15,280 bases of DNA from Glaciecola sp. UBA2563 (GCA_002340325.1 DDLV01000165.1:1-15280), one strand, 5' to 3'; counted from the first letter of the stretch, positions 1 to 7,870 are shown. The notes: generated by a model not told the origin, from the letters alone. A program made the numbers and translations.

Positions 1-1562
1 TGATACCCGTTTTAGCGACATTAGCCGCCATATTCTCTGTCGCGTATTCACTGCGCTTTATCCATGATGTGTTTTTTAACGGGGAGCCTGTCAACCTTCC
101 TAAAACTCCGCATGAACCTCCAAGGTTTATGAAAATCCCAATCGAATTGCTCGTGGTGCTGTGTCTTGCTGTAGGGGTATTTCCTGCATTTTTGGTCGGT
201 GATTTTCTCGCATCCGCGTCAACTGCCGTCATTAGAACTGAATTACCTTATTACAAGTTATCGATATGGCACGGTATTAATCTTCCATTAATGATGAGCA
301 TTGTTGCTTTGGTCGGCGGGATAATTTTGTATGCGTATCGCGGAAATATGTTCCGTTTTCAAGCGCAATTCAGGGAAGCTGATGCAAAGCATATATTTGA
401 GGCGTTCATCCAGAATTTACTGGATAAGCTTAGGGTGTTGAATAGCAAAATAGATAATGGCTCATTACAACGATACGTCGGTGTCATGCTGGTGTTTCTT
501 ATTATATTAATGGGATATCCATTGTTTGAGCATTCGCCCGAAAACTATACTGTTGCAATTCAACCTGTAACCGGCATAGAGATTACAGCGGGTGTGATTC
601 TATGTATTGGGGCCATACTTACCATGGTGCTGCACAGACGTAGAATGATTGCGTTGATTATGCTCTCTGTCGTCGGCCTTATTGTATCCATCGCTTTTGC
701 ACGGTTTTCGGCACCGGATTTAGCCCTTACGCAACTGTCAGTTGAAGTTGCGACAGTTATATTGCTGATGCTTGCACTTTTCTTTTTACCGCAAAAAACA
801 AACGCAGAAAGCGCGCCCTCACGAGTGGTGCGAGATTTGACTATTGCAGCGGCGGTAGGGGGCTTGGTAGCGACCGTTAACTATGCGTTTATCACACAAC
901 CCTTTGAAACTATTTCTGATTACTACATTGCCAATAGTAAAACAGGCGGCGGTGGTACGAATGCGGTAAACGTGATTTTGGTGGATTTCCGTGGTCTGGA
1001 TACGCTTGGGGAAATTTTAGTACTAGGTATAGCAGCATTGGGTATCTTTAAACTACTTGCTCGCGTTCGTTTGGCAATGCCGACGGCAAACGAAAATGGC
1101 ATACCATGGACAAAAGACAGCCATCCGCCTATTTTATCGATGATATCGCAGAGTCTATTGCCATTAGCATTATTGGTGTCGTTTTACATCTTCTTGCGCG
1201 GCCACAACATGCCTGGTGGCGGTTTTATTGCAGGTCTGGTGACTTCTGTCGCGCTTATTCAGCAGTATATTGCACACGGTGTTCAATGGATTAAGCCAAG
1301 GATAACTGTCGATTATCAACACTTAATTGCGTGGGGTGTATTGATTGCGGCATTTACCGGGATTGGAAGCTGGTTTTTCGGTAGACCATTTATGACAACT
1401 TGGTTTGATTATTTTGATATACCCTTTATTGGTGAAATTGAATTAGCCAGCGCATTGGTGTTTGATCTCGGCGTCTACCTTACCGTCGTGGGCGCAACCT
1501 TATTAATCTTGGCAAATCTGGGTAAGTTATCCACTCCAGAAAGACCAACGGTGGAGAAATAA
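1..1562 (+). CDS. mnhA: Mrp/Mnh Na+/H+ antiporter subunit A fused to subunit B, 3' part
   Basis: The reading frame is open from the window edge (first full codon at base 3) and continuous through the ATG at 69, so that ATG is internal and the gene is 5'-truncated by the window. About 519 residues are visible. They contain many membrane segments, the stretch SVEVATVILLMLALFF, and VNVILVDFRGLDTLGEI near nt 960-1015, both typical of the C-terminal half of MrpA. From about nt 1150 follows an MrpB-like domain with FLRGHNMPGGGFIAGL. The A-B fusion is the form usual in proteobacterial group 2 Mrp/Pha operons, and no separate mnhB follows, which agrees. Subunit A is a NuoL-like proton-path subunit of the membrane antiporter. 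The stop overlaps the mnhC start by one base (TAATG). The symbol phaA or mrpA would be equally correct. Confidence 0.93.
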   Translation, partial: IPVLATLAAIFSVAYSLRFIHDVFFNGEPVNLPKTPHEPPRFMKIPIELLVVLCLAVGVFPAFLVGDFLASASTAVIRTELPYYKLSIWHGINLPLMMSIVALVGGIILYAYRGNMFRFQAQFREADAKHIFEAFIQNLLDKLRVLNSKIDNGSLQRYVGVMLVFLIILMGYPLFEHSPENYTVAIQPVTGIEITAGVILCIGAILTMVLHRRRMIALIMLSVVGLIVSIAFARFSAPDLALTQLSVEVATVILLMLALFFLPQKTNAESAPSRVVRDLTIAAAVGGLVATVNYAFITQPFETISDYYIANSKTGGGGTNAVNVILVDFRGLDTLGEILVLGIAALGIFKLLARVRLAMPTANENGIPWTKDSHPPILSMISQSLLPLALLVSFYIFLRGHNMPGGGFIAGLVTSVALIQQYIAHGVQWIKPRITVDYQHLIAWGVLIAAFTGIGSWFFGRPFMTTWFDYFDIPFIGEIELASALVFDLGVYLTVVGATLLILANLGKLSTPERPTVEK

Positions 1563-1927
1563 TGGAACTTTTGTATGTTGTTTGCGTTGGTGTTATGACT
1601 TTTAGCGGCATATTTCTTTGCCTGCGGGGGCGAACATTCCCTGTCGTAGTTGGGTTAACGATGTTGAGTTACGCCGTTAATATGTTTTTATTTTCTAGCG
1701 GTCGCTTGAATTTGGACGGAACTGCCATTTTAGGCAAAGCTGAAAACTATGCTGACCCGTTACCGCAAGCGTTAGTGCTCACCGCAATTGTTATTGGATT
1801 TGCAATGATTGCGTTTGTTGTCATTCTGTCCATGCGAGCAAGAGCAGATTTGGGCAGTGATTCTGTCGATGGCAGAGAGCCTCGAGATGCTGACCAGCGC
1901 GTAAATGCTAAGCGCGGGGGGCAATAG
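1562..1927 (+). CDS. mnhC: Mrp/Mnh antiporter subunit C (NuoK-like)
   Basis: This gene encodes 121 residues with three hydrophobic segments and a NuoK/MrpC signature: YAVNMFLFSSGR near residue 38, then DPLPQALVLTAIVIGFAM around residues 65-85. MrpC is a small core membrane subunit needed for antiporter assembly and activity, related to complex I subunit NuoK. The start is an ATG sharing one base with the mnhA stop, and the TAG stop shares one base with the GTG start of mnhD, so coupled translation is likely. The last 30 residues are polar and charged and probably cytoplasmic. Length is normal for the family, and I see nothing missing. Confidence 0.95.
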   Translation: MELLYVVCVGVMTFSGIFLCLRGRTFPVVVGLTMLSYAVNMFLFSSGRLNLDGTAILGKAENYADPLPQALVLTAIVIGFAMIAFVVILSMRARADLGSDSVDGREPRDADQRVNAKRGGQ

Positions 1928-3450
1928 TGATTGAGCACCTAACTATTCTACCTATCATAATTCCAATGATAGGCGGACTACTCATGCTGCTGCCACCTTT
2001 TCAGGGTGTAGAGCGTTACAAGTATCGGCGCGTGGCGACCTTTGGACTTGTTATTGCTCAACTTTTCTGCGCTATTTGGTTGCTGTCAACGGTAATATCT
2101 AACGGACCTACAATGTATGCAGTGGGCGATTGGCAACCGCCATTTGGCATTATCTTGTATGCTGATGTGCTTTCAGCGATTCTTGTGTTGCTCACCAGTT
2201 TCTTGGGTTTGGGTGTTATTCTCTACACATTTGCAGGAGAGGATCGCGCGGGAAGGTATTTACAACCTCTCATTCAATTTCAAATATTAGGTATCAATGG
2301 TGCGTTTTTAACTAACGACTTGTTTAATCTGTTTGTGTTTTTTGAGGTCTTGTTGATTGCTTCTTATAGCTTGCTTATTCATGGTGGCAGCAAAGAAAAA
2401 ACAGCATCTGGTGTGCATTATGTCATTATGAATCTCATCGGTTCTAGTGTCTTTCTTTTTGCGCTAGGCGTTTTGTATGGCGCAACTGGAACGCTAAATA
2501 TAGCGGATATGGCGACCAAAATACCGTTGTTGAATGAATCCGATCGCGTATTGGCGCATATTGGTGGTTCAATGCTACTCATTGTATTTGGTTTGAAGTC
2601 GGCAATGCTGCCTTTACACTTTTGGTTGCCAAAAACATATGCAGCCGCCAGTGCACCGATAGCCGCGCTATTTGCCATTATGACGAAAGTCGGCGTTTAC
2701 TGCATATTTAGAGTCTATACCGTCATTTTCGGAGATGCTGCTGGCAGCCTATCAAATATGATTGCGCCTATTATTTGGCCACTTGCCATTGTTAGTATCA
2801 TTGTGGGTACTATTGGCGTGCTGGCAAGCCCTAATTTGAGGGCAATGACGGGAAATTTGGTCATAGTATCTGTTGGAACATTACTCATTGCGTTTTCATT
2901 ACGCACGCAAGAAGCCAGCGCAGCGGCATTTTTATATTTAATACATAGCACGCTGGTAACGGCAGCATTGTTTTTAATTTCAGGGATGGTTGGAGAGCAA
3001 AGAGGAAAAGCGAAAGACTGGTTTGTTGTCTCGAGAAAGCTAAAAGATCAAGCTTTATTGGGAATACTTTTCTTTATTGTGGCAATGGCCGTTGCTGGGC
3101 TCCCACCTTTTTCTGGCTTCTTAGGTAAATTGGTCATCCTGCAAGCCGCTGTGACAAATGTTGAAAAAGCATGGATATATTCTGTTATCTTAATTTCGAG
3201 CCTTTTTACAATCATTGCATTGTCTCGCGCAGGTACCACAATTTTTTGGCGTAATGTCGTAAGCAAAAATCAAAATGACGCCAGTTCACTATCTATGTGG
3301 AAAGTAAGCGCAACGGTAATTTTGCTGATTGCTTCGCCAATACTTGTTGTGATGGGCGCTGCCTTCATTGAGTACACTGATTTGGCGGCAGCACAGCTGC
3401 ATGATAATAATCTGCTTATTGAAGTGATGAACTTACGGGAGGGCGGGTAA
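1927..3450 (+). CDS. mnhD: Mrp/Mnh antiporter subunit D (NuoM/NuoN-like)
   Basis: A 507-residue polytopic membrane protein of the NADH-quinone oxidoreductase/Mrp proton-path family. Visible family features are FNLFVFFEVLLIASY with the conserved membrane glutamate at about residue 140, a lysine in FGLKSAMLPLHFWLP (about residue 224), and another in IMTKVGVY (about residue 254). Residues equivalent to these form the ion-translocation path in complex I and Mrp. GLPPFSGFLGK occurs near residue 392, as expected. Translation starts at a GTG overlapping the mnhC stop (TAGTG), and the TAA stop overlaps the mnhE ATG. Length is normal. MnhD and MnhA are thought to hold the cation/proton exchange channels. 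Confidence 0.95.
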   Translation: MIEHLTILPIIIPMIGGLLMLLPPFQGVERYKYRRVATFGLVIAQLFCAIWLLSTVISNGPTMYAVGDWQPPFGIILYADVLSAILVLLTSFLGLGVILYTFAGEDRAGRYLQPLIQFQILGINGAFLTNDLFNLFVFFEVLLIASYSLLIHGGSKEKTASGVHYVIMNLIGSSVFLFALGVLYGATGTLNIADMATKIPLLNESDRVLAHIGGSMLLIVFGLKSAMLPLHFWLPKTYAAASAPIAALFAIMTKVGVYCIFRVYTVIFGDAAGSLSNMIAPIIWPLAIVSIIVGTIGVLASPNLRAMTGNLVIVSVGTLLIAFSLRTQEASAAAFLYLIHSTLVTAALFLISGMVGEQRGKAKDWFVVSRKLKDQALLGILFFIVAMAVAGLPPFSGFLGKLVILQAAVTNVEKAWIYSVILISSLFTIIALSRAGTTIFWRNVVSKNQNDASSLSMWKVSATVILLIASPILVVMGAAFIEYTDLAAAQLHDNNLLIEVMNLREGG

Positions 3451-3950
3451 TGAGTATGGCGTCACGCATCTTCCCAATGCCGTTGCATAGCGTTATGCTG
3501 CTTATCGTGTGGCTTATGCTAAACAACAGTTTTAGTCTTGGTCACATAATACTTGGTAGCGTCGTCGGTATCGTTATACCAATTGTTTGTGCGCCACTTC
3601 GAATACCACAACCCGTTATTAAGCGACCACTTAAGCTTATCCCCTATACGCTCATGGTAATAAAAGACGTTCTCGTTGCAAATCTAGAAGTTGCGTTACT
3701 TGTGATTGGACCAATGAATAGGATTAAACCAGGGTTTGTAGCGGTACCTTTGGACCTCGATGAGCATTTACCCATCACCGTGCTAACCAGCACCGTTACC
3801 ATGACACCAGGTACAGTAAGCGCCGAATTATCCGAAGATAAATCTTATTTGTACGTGCATGTATTAAACATGCCGGACGATGAAAATGAAATAATCGATT
3901 TAATAAAAGGGCGCTATGAAGCACGTGTTAAGGAGATTTTTGGATGCTAG
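3450..3950 (+). CDS. mnhE: Mrp/Mnh antiporter subunit E
   Basis: This 166-residue protein matches MrpE in pattern. It has two or three N-terminal membrane segments (about residues 14-45 and 64-87), then a soluble C-terminal part containing LPITVLTSTVTMTPGTVSAEL, the typical family motif, and YLYVHVLNM. MrpE is an accessory subunit of the antiporter complex. The ATG start overlaps the mnhD stop by one base, and the 3' end overlaps mnhF by seven bases. An AAGGAG sequence just inside the gene end (about 3930-3935) serves as ribosome binding site for mnhF. Nothing looks broken. Confidence 0.94.
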   Translation: MSMASRIFPMPLHSVMLLIVWLMLNNSFSLGHIILGSVVGIVIPIVCAPLRIPQPVIKRPLKLIPYTLMVIKDVLVANLEVALLVIGPMNRIKPGFVAVPLDLDEHLPITVLTSTVTMTPGTVSAELSEDKSYLYVHVLNMPDDENEIIDLIKGRYEARVKEIFGC

Positions 3951-4213
3951 TCTATGCCATGATATTTGTAGGAGTTTCTATTTGTATTGCACTTGTGCTT
4001 AATCTTTGGCGAGTATTCAAAGGGCCAGACGTTGCTGACAGAATTCTCGCGCTAGACACGATGTATATCAACAGCATCGCTTTGATTTTGATTTATGGCA
4101 TCTATGCGAAGACGTCATTGTTCTTCGAAGCGGCATTGCTTATCGCTATGCTGGGTTTTGTGAGTAGCGTTGCTTTTGCGAAGTACCTTCTGCGCGGCGA
4201 TATCATTGAGTAG
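3944..4213 (+). CDS. mnhF: Mrp/Mnh antiporter subunit F
   Basis: An 89-residue protein with three hydrophobic segments and the MrpF pattern: RVFKGPDVADRILALDTM around residues 23-40, where GP..ADR..ALDT is the family signature. MrpF is a small integral subunit of the cation/proton antiporter and has been linked to sodium and bile-salt efflux in Bacillus. The ATG lies within the end of mnhE (7-base overlap), about 8 bases after a good AAGGAG site, so the start is secure. A short gap follows before mnhG. Confidence 0.94.
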   Translation: MLVYAMIFVGVSICIALVLNLWRVFKGPDVADRILALDTMYINSIALILIYGIYAKTSLFFEAALLIAMLGFVSSVAFAKYLLRGDIIE

Positions 4214-4252
4214 AAATTGGGCATTGAATAAGAGAGTAGGGCATTGAGCGAT

Positions 4253-4627
4253 ATGAGTTTTATACAAGAACTGGTCGTCACCATATTGTTAGTGATTGGC
4301 GGCATTTTCGTTTTAGTTGGATCCATCGGACTCATGCGACTAAGAGACTTTTATGCACGTCTACATGCACCAACAAAGGCGACAACCGTTGGATTAGGAA
4401 GCCTGTTGTTTGCCTCTATGTTTTATCAACTATTCACGCAAGGCAAATTTTCAATTAGTGAGTTATTGATAACTCTATTTTTAGTAATTACCGCTCCAGT
4501 TGTTGCTCATATGCTGGCAAAAGTTGCGATGCACTATCAAGTTAGTACGATAAAGGGCACCAAAAATCTGCATCATGTGAAAACCGCACGGGATCAACAG
4601 CCTCCAAAGAAAGAAACTCGGTCTTAA
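4253..4627 (+). CDS. mnhG: Mrp/Mnh antiporter subunit G
   Basis: The protein has the MrpG hallmarks: ILLVIGGIFVLVGSIGLMRLRDFYARLHAPTKATT, covering the first two membrane segments and the conserved R.FY.RLHA.TKA motif, followed by a third membrane segment and a basic C-terminal tail. I chose the ATG at 4253 (124 residues, MSFIQELVV), which gives a family-like N-terminus; AGGG lies about 11 bases upstream. A TTG at 4244 would add three residues and has AGAGAG 7 bases upstream, so the start is not fully settled. This is the last gene of the operon. The 39-base gap from mnhF contains GGGCATTGA twice (4219-4227 and 4239-4247). No convincing terminator follows. Confidence 0.92.
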   Translation: MSFIQELVVTILLVIGGIFVLVGSIGLMRLRDFYARLHAPTKATTVGLGSLLFASMFYQLFTQGKFSISELLITLFLVITAPVVAHMLAKVAMHYQVSTIKGTKNLHHVKTARDQQPPKKETRS

Positions 4628-5265
4628 CTCTTTTAGGTTTGAGCTCACTTAACTTGAATATTCAAAAGTTTAGATAGAAGTAGGTTGAATGTAATTATTG
4701 AATTCTATTATGCAAGACAAGCAGTAGGTTAGTCGAATTGTGAGAGATTTTTGCTAGTTCTTTAGCTTACATAGTGTTTTGCTGGATTTACTTACCCCGA
4801 GGCACATTTGATATACACGATATCCTCTGGACGACTCTAGGTGGCTTCACGTTTTATCTATTATGGCTATATCACTCCAAAAAATACGGAGTGCTATTAG
4901 AGTTCGAATAATCTTACGAGTTTTCTGCATGGAAATAGTCTTGATTAGGAAGCCTTGATTGCATTTAGCCGACATTGTTTGAGGGTGATAAACCAATAAA
5001 TTGGGTGTGTAGAAAAGACTCCGAATACCTCGATGTAAGCGCAAACCCTTTTGATATCGAGCAAACGTGATGCTAGAGAACAGATTATATCTAACTATCA
5101 AATCGTAATAATAATCCTTATTACGATTTCGCCGTTACTAAAGCTAAAGCCATATATCGTTTTACTGGGTTGCCTTACTTTAAGTATACAAATTGTGTTT
5201 TACGGGACACTTATTAGAAATAAACCCCCTAACCTGTCAAACATCCAAGTCAGTGGCATCAGTCT
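4628..5265. other. AT-rich gene-poor stretch after the mrp operon
   Basis: No gene here can be supported with confidence. The stretch holds a perfect 12-base palindrome TTGAATATTCAA (4654-4665) without a T run, a possible membrane-protein remnant (4744-4911, listed separately), and an open frame at 5051-5299 on + that has two hydrophobic stretches but only a TTG start, no ribosome binding site, and overlaps the amphi-Trp gene antisense. It is best read as decayed or spacer DNA. Confidence 0.5.
4744..4911 (+). pseudogene. Possible VanZ-like membrane protein remnant (C-terminal part)
   Basis: The + frame reads through IYLPRGTFDIHDILWTTLGG and on through a hydrophobic FYLLWLY stretch to a TAA at 4909-4911. 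The pattern of P-R-G-x-F-D-x-x-D-I-L followed by TLGG and a membrane helix resembles the C-terminal end of VanZ-family (or DUF2809-like) membrane proteins. There is no start codon with a ribosome binding site, and the frame is closed upstream by TGA at 4741-4743. The preceding codons back to a TGA at 4699 could still belong to the same frame with one internal stop. I infer a degraded gene. The family match is from memory of motif style only, and chance similarity is possible. Confidence 0.33.
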
Positions 5266-5499
5266 TCATTCTTTATTTTCAATTTTCCATTTAAATTGAA
5301 ACTCTAGCTCTTCTTCGTCATCGTCACGCTCGTGCTCAATAGTAAACTCGGCGCGCATCGGTACATAAATGCGTTCATTTGCCACCTGGATCTCAAACGG
5401 TGATCCACTTTCTATGCAGTCTGCAAGCCGGCGCAGCTTTGCGACGATTTCTGAATCAGAATAACCTTTCTCAATATCTCTATTTGGTTTTTGTGACAT
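5266..5499 (-). CDS. amphi-Trp domain-containing protein
   Basis: A 77-residue protein starting MSQKPNRDIEKGYSDSE and ending in a strongly acidic stretch followed by EFQFKW. The body, with LRRLADCIESG and then IYVPMRAEFTIEHERDDDEEELE, matches the amphi-Trp domain family, small proteins named for an amphipathic pattern and a near-invariant C-terminal tryptophan. Their function is unknown. The frame stays open to 5643, but I chose the ATG at 5499 because AAGGAAGAAG precedes it at normal spacing and the family similarity begins there; the upstream extension looks like untranslated leader. It stands alone, with a long gap upstream and no partner gene on its strand. Confidence 0.85.
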   Translation of the reverse strand: MSQKPNRDIEKGYSDSEIVAKLRRLADCIESGSPFEIQVANERIYVPMRAEFTIEHERDDDEEELEFQFKWKIENKE

Positions 5500-5893
5500 A
5501 TTACTTCTTCCTTTGTAAATGAATTGCGTGTAGAGGGACTCTTTTGGAACGTCAATACGAAACCGCCACAGATAGTGATAACGGAGAAGAAAGAATACTT
5601 GGCTTTCGTTACAGTTTGAGGATTGAATTGTTACTAGGGCCAAAAAATGTGGGTAAAAAAGTAATATAAAATTTCATAAGCTGTTTATATTAAAAATGTC
5701 TGAATTGCGAACGCTTCAGTCACATTTAATTCTATATATGGAATTAAGCTATTTTGCAAGAGCAAAAAACTCGAAGGCTTTTCCATATATCAAAACGCGA
5801 TAGCAGTGTTATGACTTGTCATCGTTACTTCACACAATTTTCGTACATTTAGGTTAACTCCTGGCAACCTTATCTGTTTCTCATAGGCTTTTC
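5500..5893. other. Divergent intergenic region between amphi-Trp gene and glpQ
   Basis: This region separates two divergently transcribed genes and should contain both promoters. Visible structure: a 7-base inverted repeat TTAATTC/GAATTAA (5726-5732 and 5741-5747) around a TATATATG loop, and ATGAC/GTCAT arms at 5811-5822. TTGTCAT at 5816-5822, followed four bases later by a poorer half-site, is weakly like a Pho box. No coding frame looks real. Confidence 0.5.
5527..5555 (-). promoter_or_regulatory. Possible promoter of the amphi-Trp gene
   Basis: On the minus strand TTGACG (complement of 5550-5555) lies 17 bases before TACACG (complement of 5527-5532). The -35 is near-consensus and the spacing ideal, but the -10 matches only about 3 of 6 positions. 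The site would give a leader of roughly 20 bases before the ATG at 5499. Confidence 0.25.
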
Positions 5894-6847
5894 ATGCGCT
5901 TGTTTTTGATGCTTCTCTTTTTATTTCACAACCCCGGCGTAATGGCGTTCGAGCTGATTGCGCATCGCGGCGCATCAGGCTATCTGCCTGAACATACTAA
6001 AGAAGCCGCGGTTCTCGCCTATTTCCAAGGGGCAAACTTCATTGAACAAGATTTGGTAGTGAGTAAAGATAATGTTCTAGTTGTTCTACATGATATACAT
6101 CTGGAAAACGTAACAAATGTAGAGTCGATGTTTCCCGAAAGAAAAAGGAAAGATGGTCGTTTTTATGTCGTTGATTTTACCCTAGAAGAATTACGTAAAT
6201 TGAGTGTGCATGAGCGCACTACCTCTGATGGGGAGAAGTTATTCAAAAACCGATACGAAGGCAATGGACATTTTAGTATTGTCACATTCGAGGAGCAGAT
6301 TGAATTGATTGCTGAATTAAATCGCCAGTTCAATTCGAATGTGGGTTTATTCCCCGAGTTAAAAGCGCCAGAATTTCACAAATCAGAAGGTAAAGATATC
6401 GCTAAACTAACGATAGATTTACTGGATAAATACAACTTAAATGAAAAAGATAGCAATATCTATGTGCAATGTTTTCATGGTTCAACGCTTATCCGCATTC
6501 GTGAAGAATTTAAAAGTAGTGTGCGACTCGTTCAATTAATTGGTGAAAACAATTGGTCTAATTCAACTATGGACTTCAATGAAATGCGCACTGCAGAAGG
6601 AATTAGTAGAGTATCGAATTACGCCAATGGAATTGGCCCAAGGATCCAACATGTACTTTCTGAAAATGGAAGCCCAACGCCATTGGTTAAGTTCGCAAAT
6701 GCACAAAACCTTATAATATATCCTTATACTTTTAGGACGGACGCGACCACTTATGGGTTACCACCGGAGACTCTATACAGAAAGTTAAGAGAAATTGAGA
6801 TTGACGGAATGTTTACTGATCATATTATGACCTTCATGCAGCCCTAG
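5894..6847 (+). CDS. glpQ: Glycerophosphodiester phosphodiesterase, secreted GlpQ type
   Basis: The 317-residue product hydrolyses glycerophosphodiesters from phospholipid head groups to glycerol-3-phosphate and an alcohol. The first 18 residues are a short hydrophobic signal peptide (MRLFLMLLFLF, then VMA before FELIAHRG), so the enzyme is probably periplasmic. Catalytic and metal-binding motifs of the GDPD barrel are present: HRGASGYLPEHT (residues 24-35), EQD (51-53), LHD with His66 and Asp67, and GLFPELKAPEF (about 151-161), which parallels the GlpQ-type PEIKAP motif. It ends with DGMFTDH, as expected. Length is slightly below the usual 335-360 residues. The ribosome binding site is weak (AGG 5 bases upstream). 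No glpT transporter or other glp gene is adjacent, so it appears to be monocistronic. Confidence 0.92.
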   Translation: MRLFLMLLFLFHNPGVMAFELIAHRGASGYLPEHTKEAAVLAYFQGANFIEQDLVVSKDNVLVVLHDIHLENVTNVESMFPERKRKDGRFYVVDFTLEELRKLSVHERTTSDGEKLFKNRYEGNGHFSIVTFEEQIELIAELNRQFNSNVGLFPELKAPEFHKSEGKDIAKLTIDLLDKYNLNEKDSNIYVQCFHGSTLIRIREEFKSSVRLVQLIGENNWSNSTMDFNEMRTAEGISRVSNYANGIGPRIQHVLSENGSPTPLVKFANAQNLIIYPYTFRTDATTYGLPPETLYRKLREIEIDGMFTDHIMTFMQP

Positions 6848-7109
6848 GTGAATCGTTCGTCCTTACGTTTATCAGTATTTGTTCAACGTAACATAGTTTA
6901 TTGCATACCAATGTTTCACTGGCCAAAAAACATCGAAAAGATACAAATTTTAAGATTGCGAAAGATTGTGATGCTTTCATTTGTATCCGACACTCGAACG
7001 CTCAAGGGTTTTAAAAATTTACAGGTAAGATGAAACTGGTTTGCAAGAAAAGCGGAAACTCAAAAATTATTAAAAGGCATGTTAAGCCAGTACAGTTGAT
7101 TTCAACTTT

Positions 7110-7137
7110 CATAGCAATCTAAATCGCATTTGCTATG
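7110..7137. repeat. Inverted repeat CATAGCAA/TTGCTATG
   Basis: Perfect 8-base arms (7110-7117 and 7130-7137) with a 12-base loop. No T run follows, so it is not a typical terminator. It lies about 100-130 bases before the next gene and could be an operator or a leader hairpin. Confidence 0.6.
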
Positions 7138-7158
7138 ATAAAAGTATCGAGATGCTGG

Positions 7159-7183
7159 TTCGTTTTGAGTACAGCCAAACGAA
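7159..7183. repeat. Inverted repeat TTCGTTT/AAACGAA
   Basis: Perfect 7-base arms (7159-7165 and 7177-7183) separated by 11 bases, 21 bases after the preceding inverted repeat. With it, this suggests a structured leader or paired operators upstream of the hypothetical secreted protein gene. Confidence 0.5.
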
Positions 7184-7243
7184 ACTGCCAAATTTTCCGT
7201 GATTTTATAAGTGATTCGCGTGTGTTACCTTATAATCCAAACA

Positions 7244-7786
7244 ATGGAACAGTTAAAAAACATATTCCAATGGATTCATCCTATGTTTAATCAGTCTTCA
7301 AAAAAGATAAAAAAAGTACGATTATCAATTTTCACTTACGCTATGGTCAGTATTTTTGCTCTGTTACTGATTGGGAATGCATATGGAAATAATGACGTTG
7401 ATTTACCAAATATTGAGTGTAACAAAGGTTTTTTAACCACAGTTGATGCCATCGTAGATGCAAAAAAAGAAAATACAGTACCTCTAATATTTAGACCATA
7501 TGAAAATATTGACGGGGCTGCAGTATCTATTTCAAATTATGCTCAAAGAAGAAATCCAGATCTAACTATAACATGTCACATTGATACACAGGATCAAGGT
7601 CAGAAAACAGCGATGCTTAGCTTGATAAACAGAGATGCTGTTCCTGTTGAAACTCGCTTTAATTTAGCCTCTTCAATACCAGTAACACGGTTGATAGAAG
7701 AGGTAAAAGCAAGCCCTGATGATAATCACCTATTATCTGCAATTAAGCTCGCTCACCTTCAAAATATGATTCTGGAAGAAAATTGA
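7244..7786 (+). CDS. Hypothetical secreted protein, no recognised family
   Basis: I do not recognise this protein. Counting from the ATG at 7244 it has 180 residues. A lysine/arginine-rich stretch (KKIKKVR) is followed by a hydrophobic segment, IFTYAMVSIFALLLIG, and a plausible signal-peptidase site near NAYG/NND. The mature part, about 131 residues, is polar, with two cysteines (IECNKGF and ITCHID) that could form a disulfide in the periplasm. The rest mixes predicted strand and helix and ends in a helical region. Starts are ambiguous: GTG 7211, ATG 7244 and ATG 7283 are in frame. ATG 7283 gives the most signal-like N-terminus, but none has a good ribosome binding site. Local AT-richness and isolation suggest an accessory gene. 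It could be a lineage-specific periplasmic protein. Confidence 0.6.
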   Translation: MEQLKNIFQWIHPMFNQSSKKIKKVRLSIFTYAMVSIFALLLIGNAYGNNDVDLPNIECNKGFLTTVDAIVDAKKENTVPLIFRPYENIDGAAVSISNYAQRRNPDLTITCHIDTQDQGQKTAMLSLINRDAVPVETRFNLASSIPVTRLIEEVKASPDDNHLLSAIKLAHLQNMILEEN

Positions 7787-7849
7787 CACTATTTCACTCT
7801 AGGCAAATTAGTTTAAGAATTCCCAACAATATCACAACTCCGGTCTGTG

Positions 7850-7870
7850 TTAAGTACACCTAAAATGAAC
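7850..7870 (-). repeat. Left copy of a dispersed 21-bp inverted repeat
   Basis: Read on the minus strand this is GTTCATTT, then TAG, then GTGTACTTAA. It matches 17 of 21 positions of the sequence at 9162-9182 on the plus strand. The two copies face each other in inverted orientation around the MGMT-like/SRPBCC gene pair. Similarity falls off outside the 21 bases. Confidence 0.4.

Larger units (their letters stand above)
6848..7243. other. Intergenic region between glpQ and the secreted hypothetical
   Basis: About 400 bases of AT-rich sequence. A GTG-initiated frame directly after the glpQ stop (6848-7033) has no ribosome binding site and a composition that does not look coding, so I do not call it. 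Near the right end are two adjacent inverted repeats, listed separately, likely belonging to the leader or promoter of the next gene. No clear terminator for glpQ was seen. Confidence 0.5.

Noticed and set aside
4654..4665. Palindrome TTGAATATTCAA as a terminator of the mrp operon
   Set aside because: AT-only stem core with no T run and no loop; it would not form a stable terminator.
4847..5101. 84-residue - frame in the gap after mnhG
   Set aside because: Covers the same AT-rich spacer antisense to the possible VanZ-like remnant; basic and irregular composition, no motif, no ribosome binding site seen.
5051..5299. 82-residue + frame with two hydrophobic stretches
   Set aside because: TTG start with no ribosome binding site, no family similarity, and it runs antisense into the 3' end of the amphi-Trp gene. 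Possibly part of a remnant, but not supportable as a gene.
5500..5643. N-terminal extension of the amphi-Trp frame to 5643
   Set aside because: Family similarity and a good ribosome binding site both place the start at 5499; the extension has no domain character.
6848..7033. 61-residue + frame with GTG start directly after the glpQ stop
   Set aside because: No ribosome binding site, composition unlike a protein-coding gene, no recognisable domain; likely chance in AT-rich spacer.
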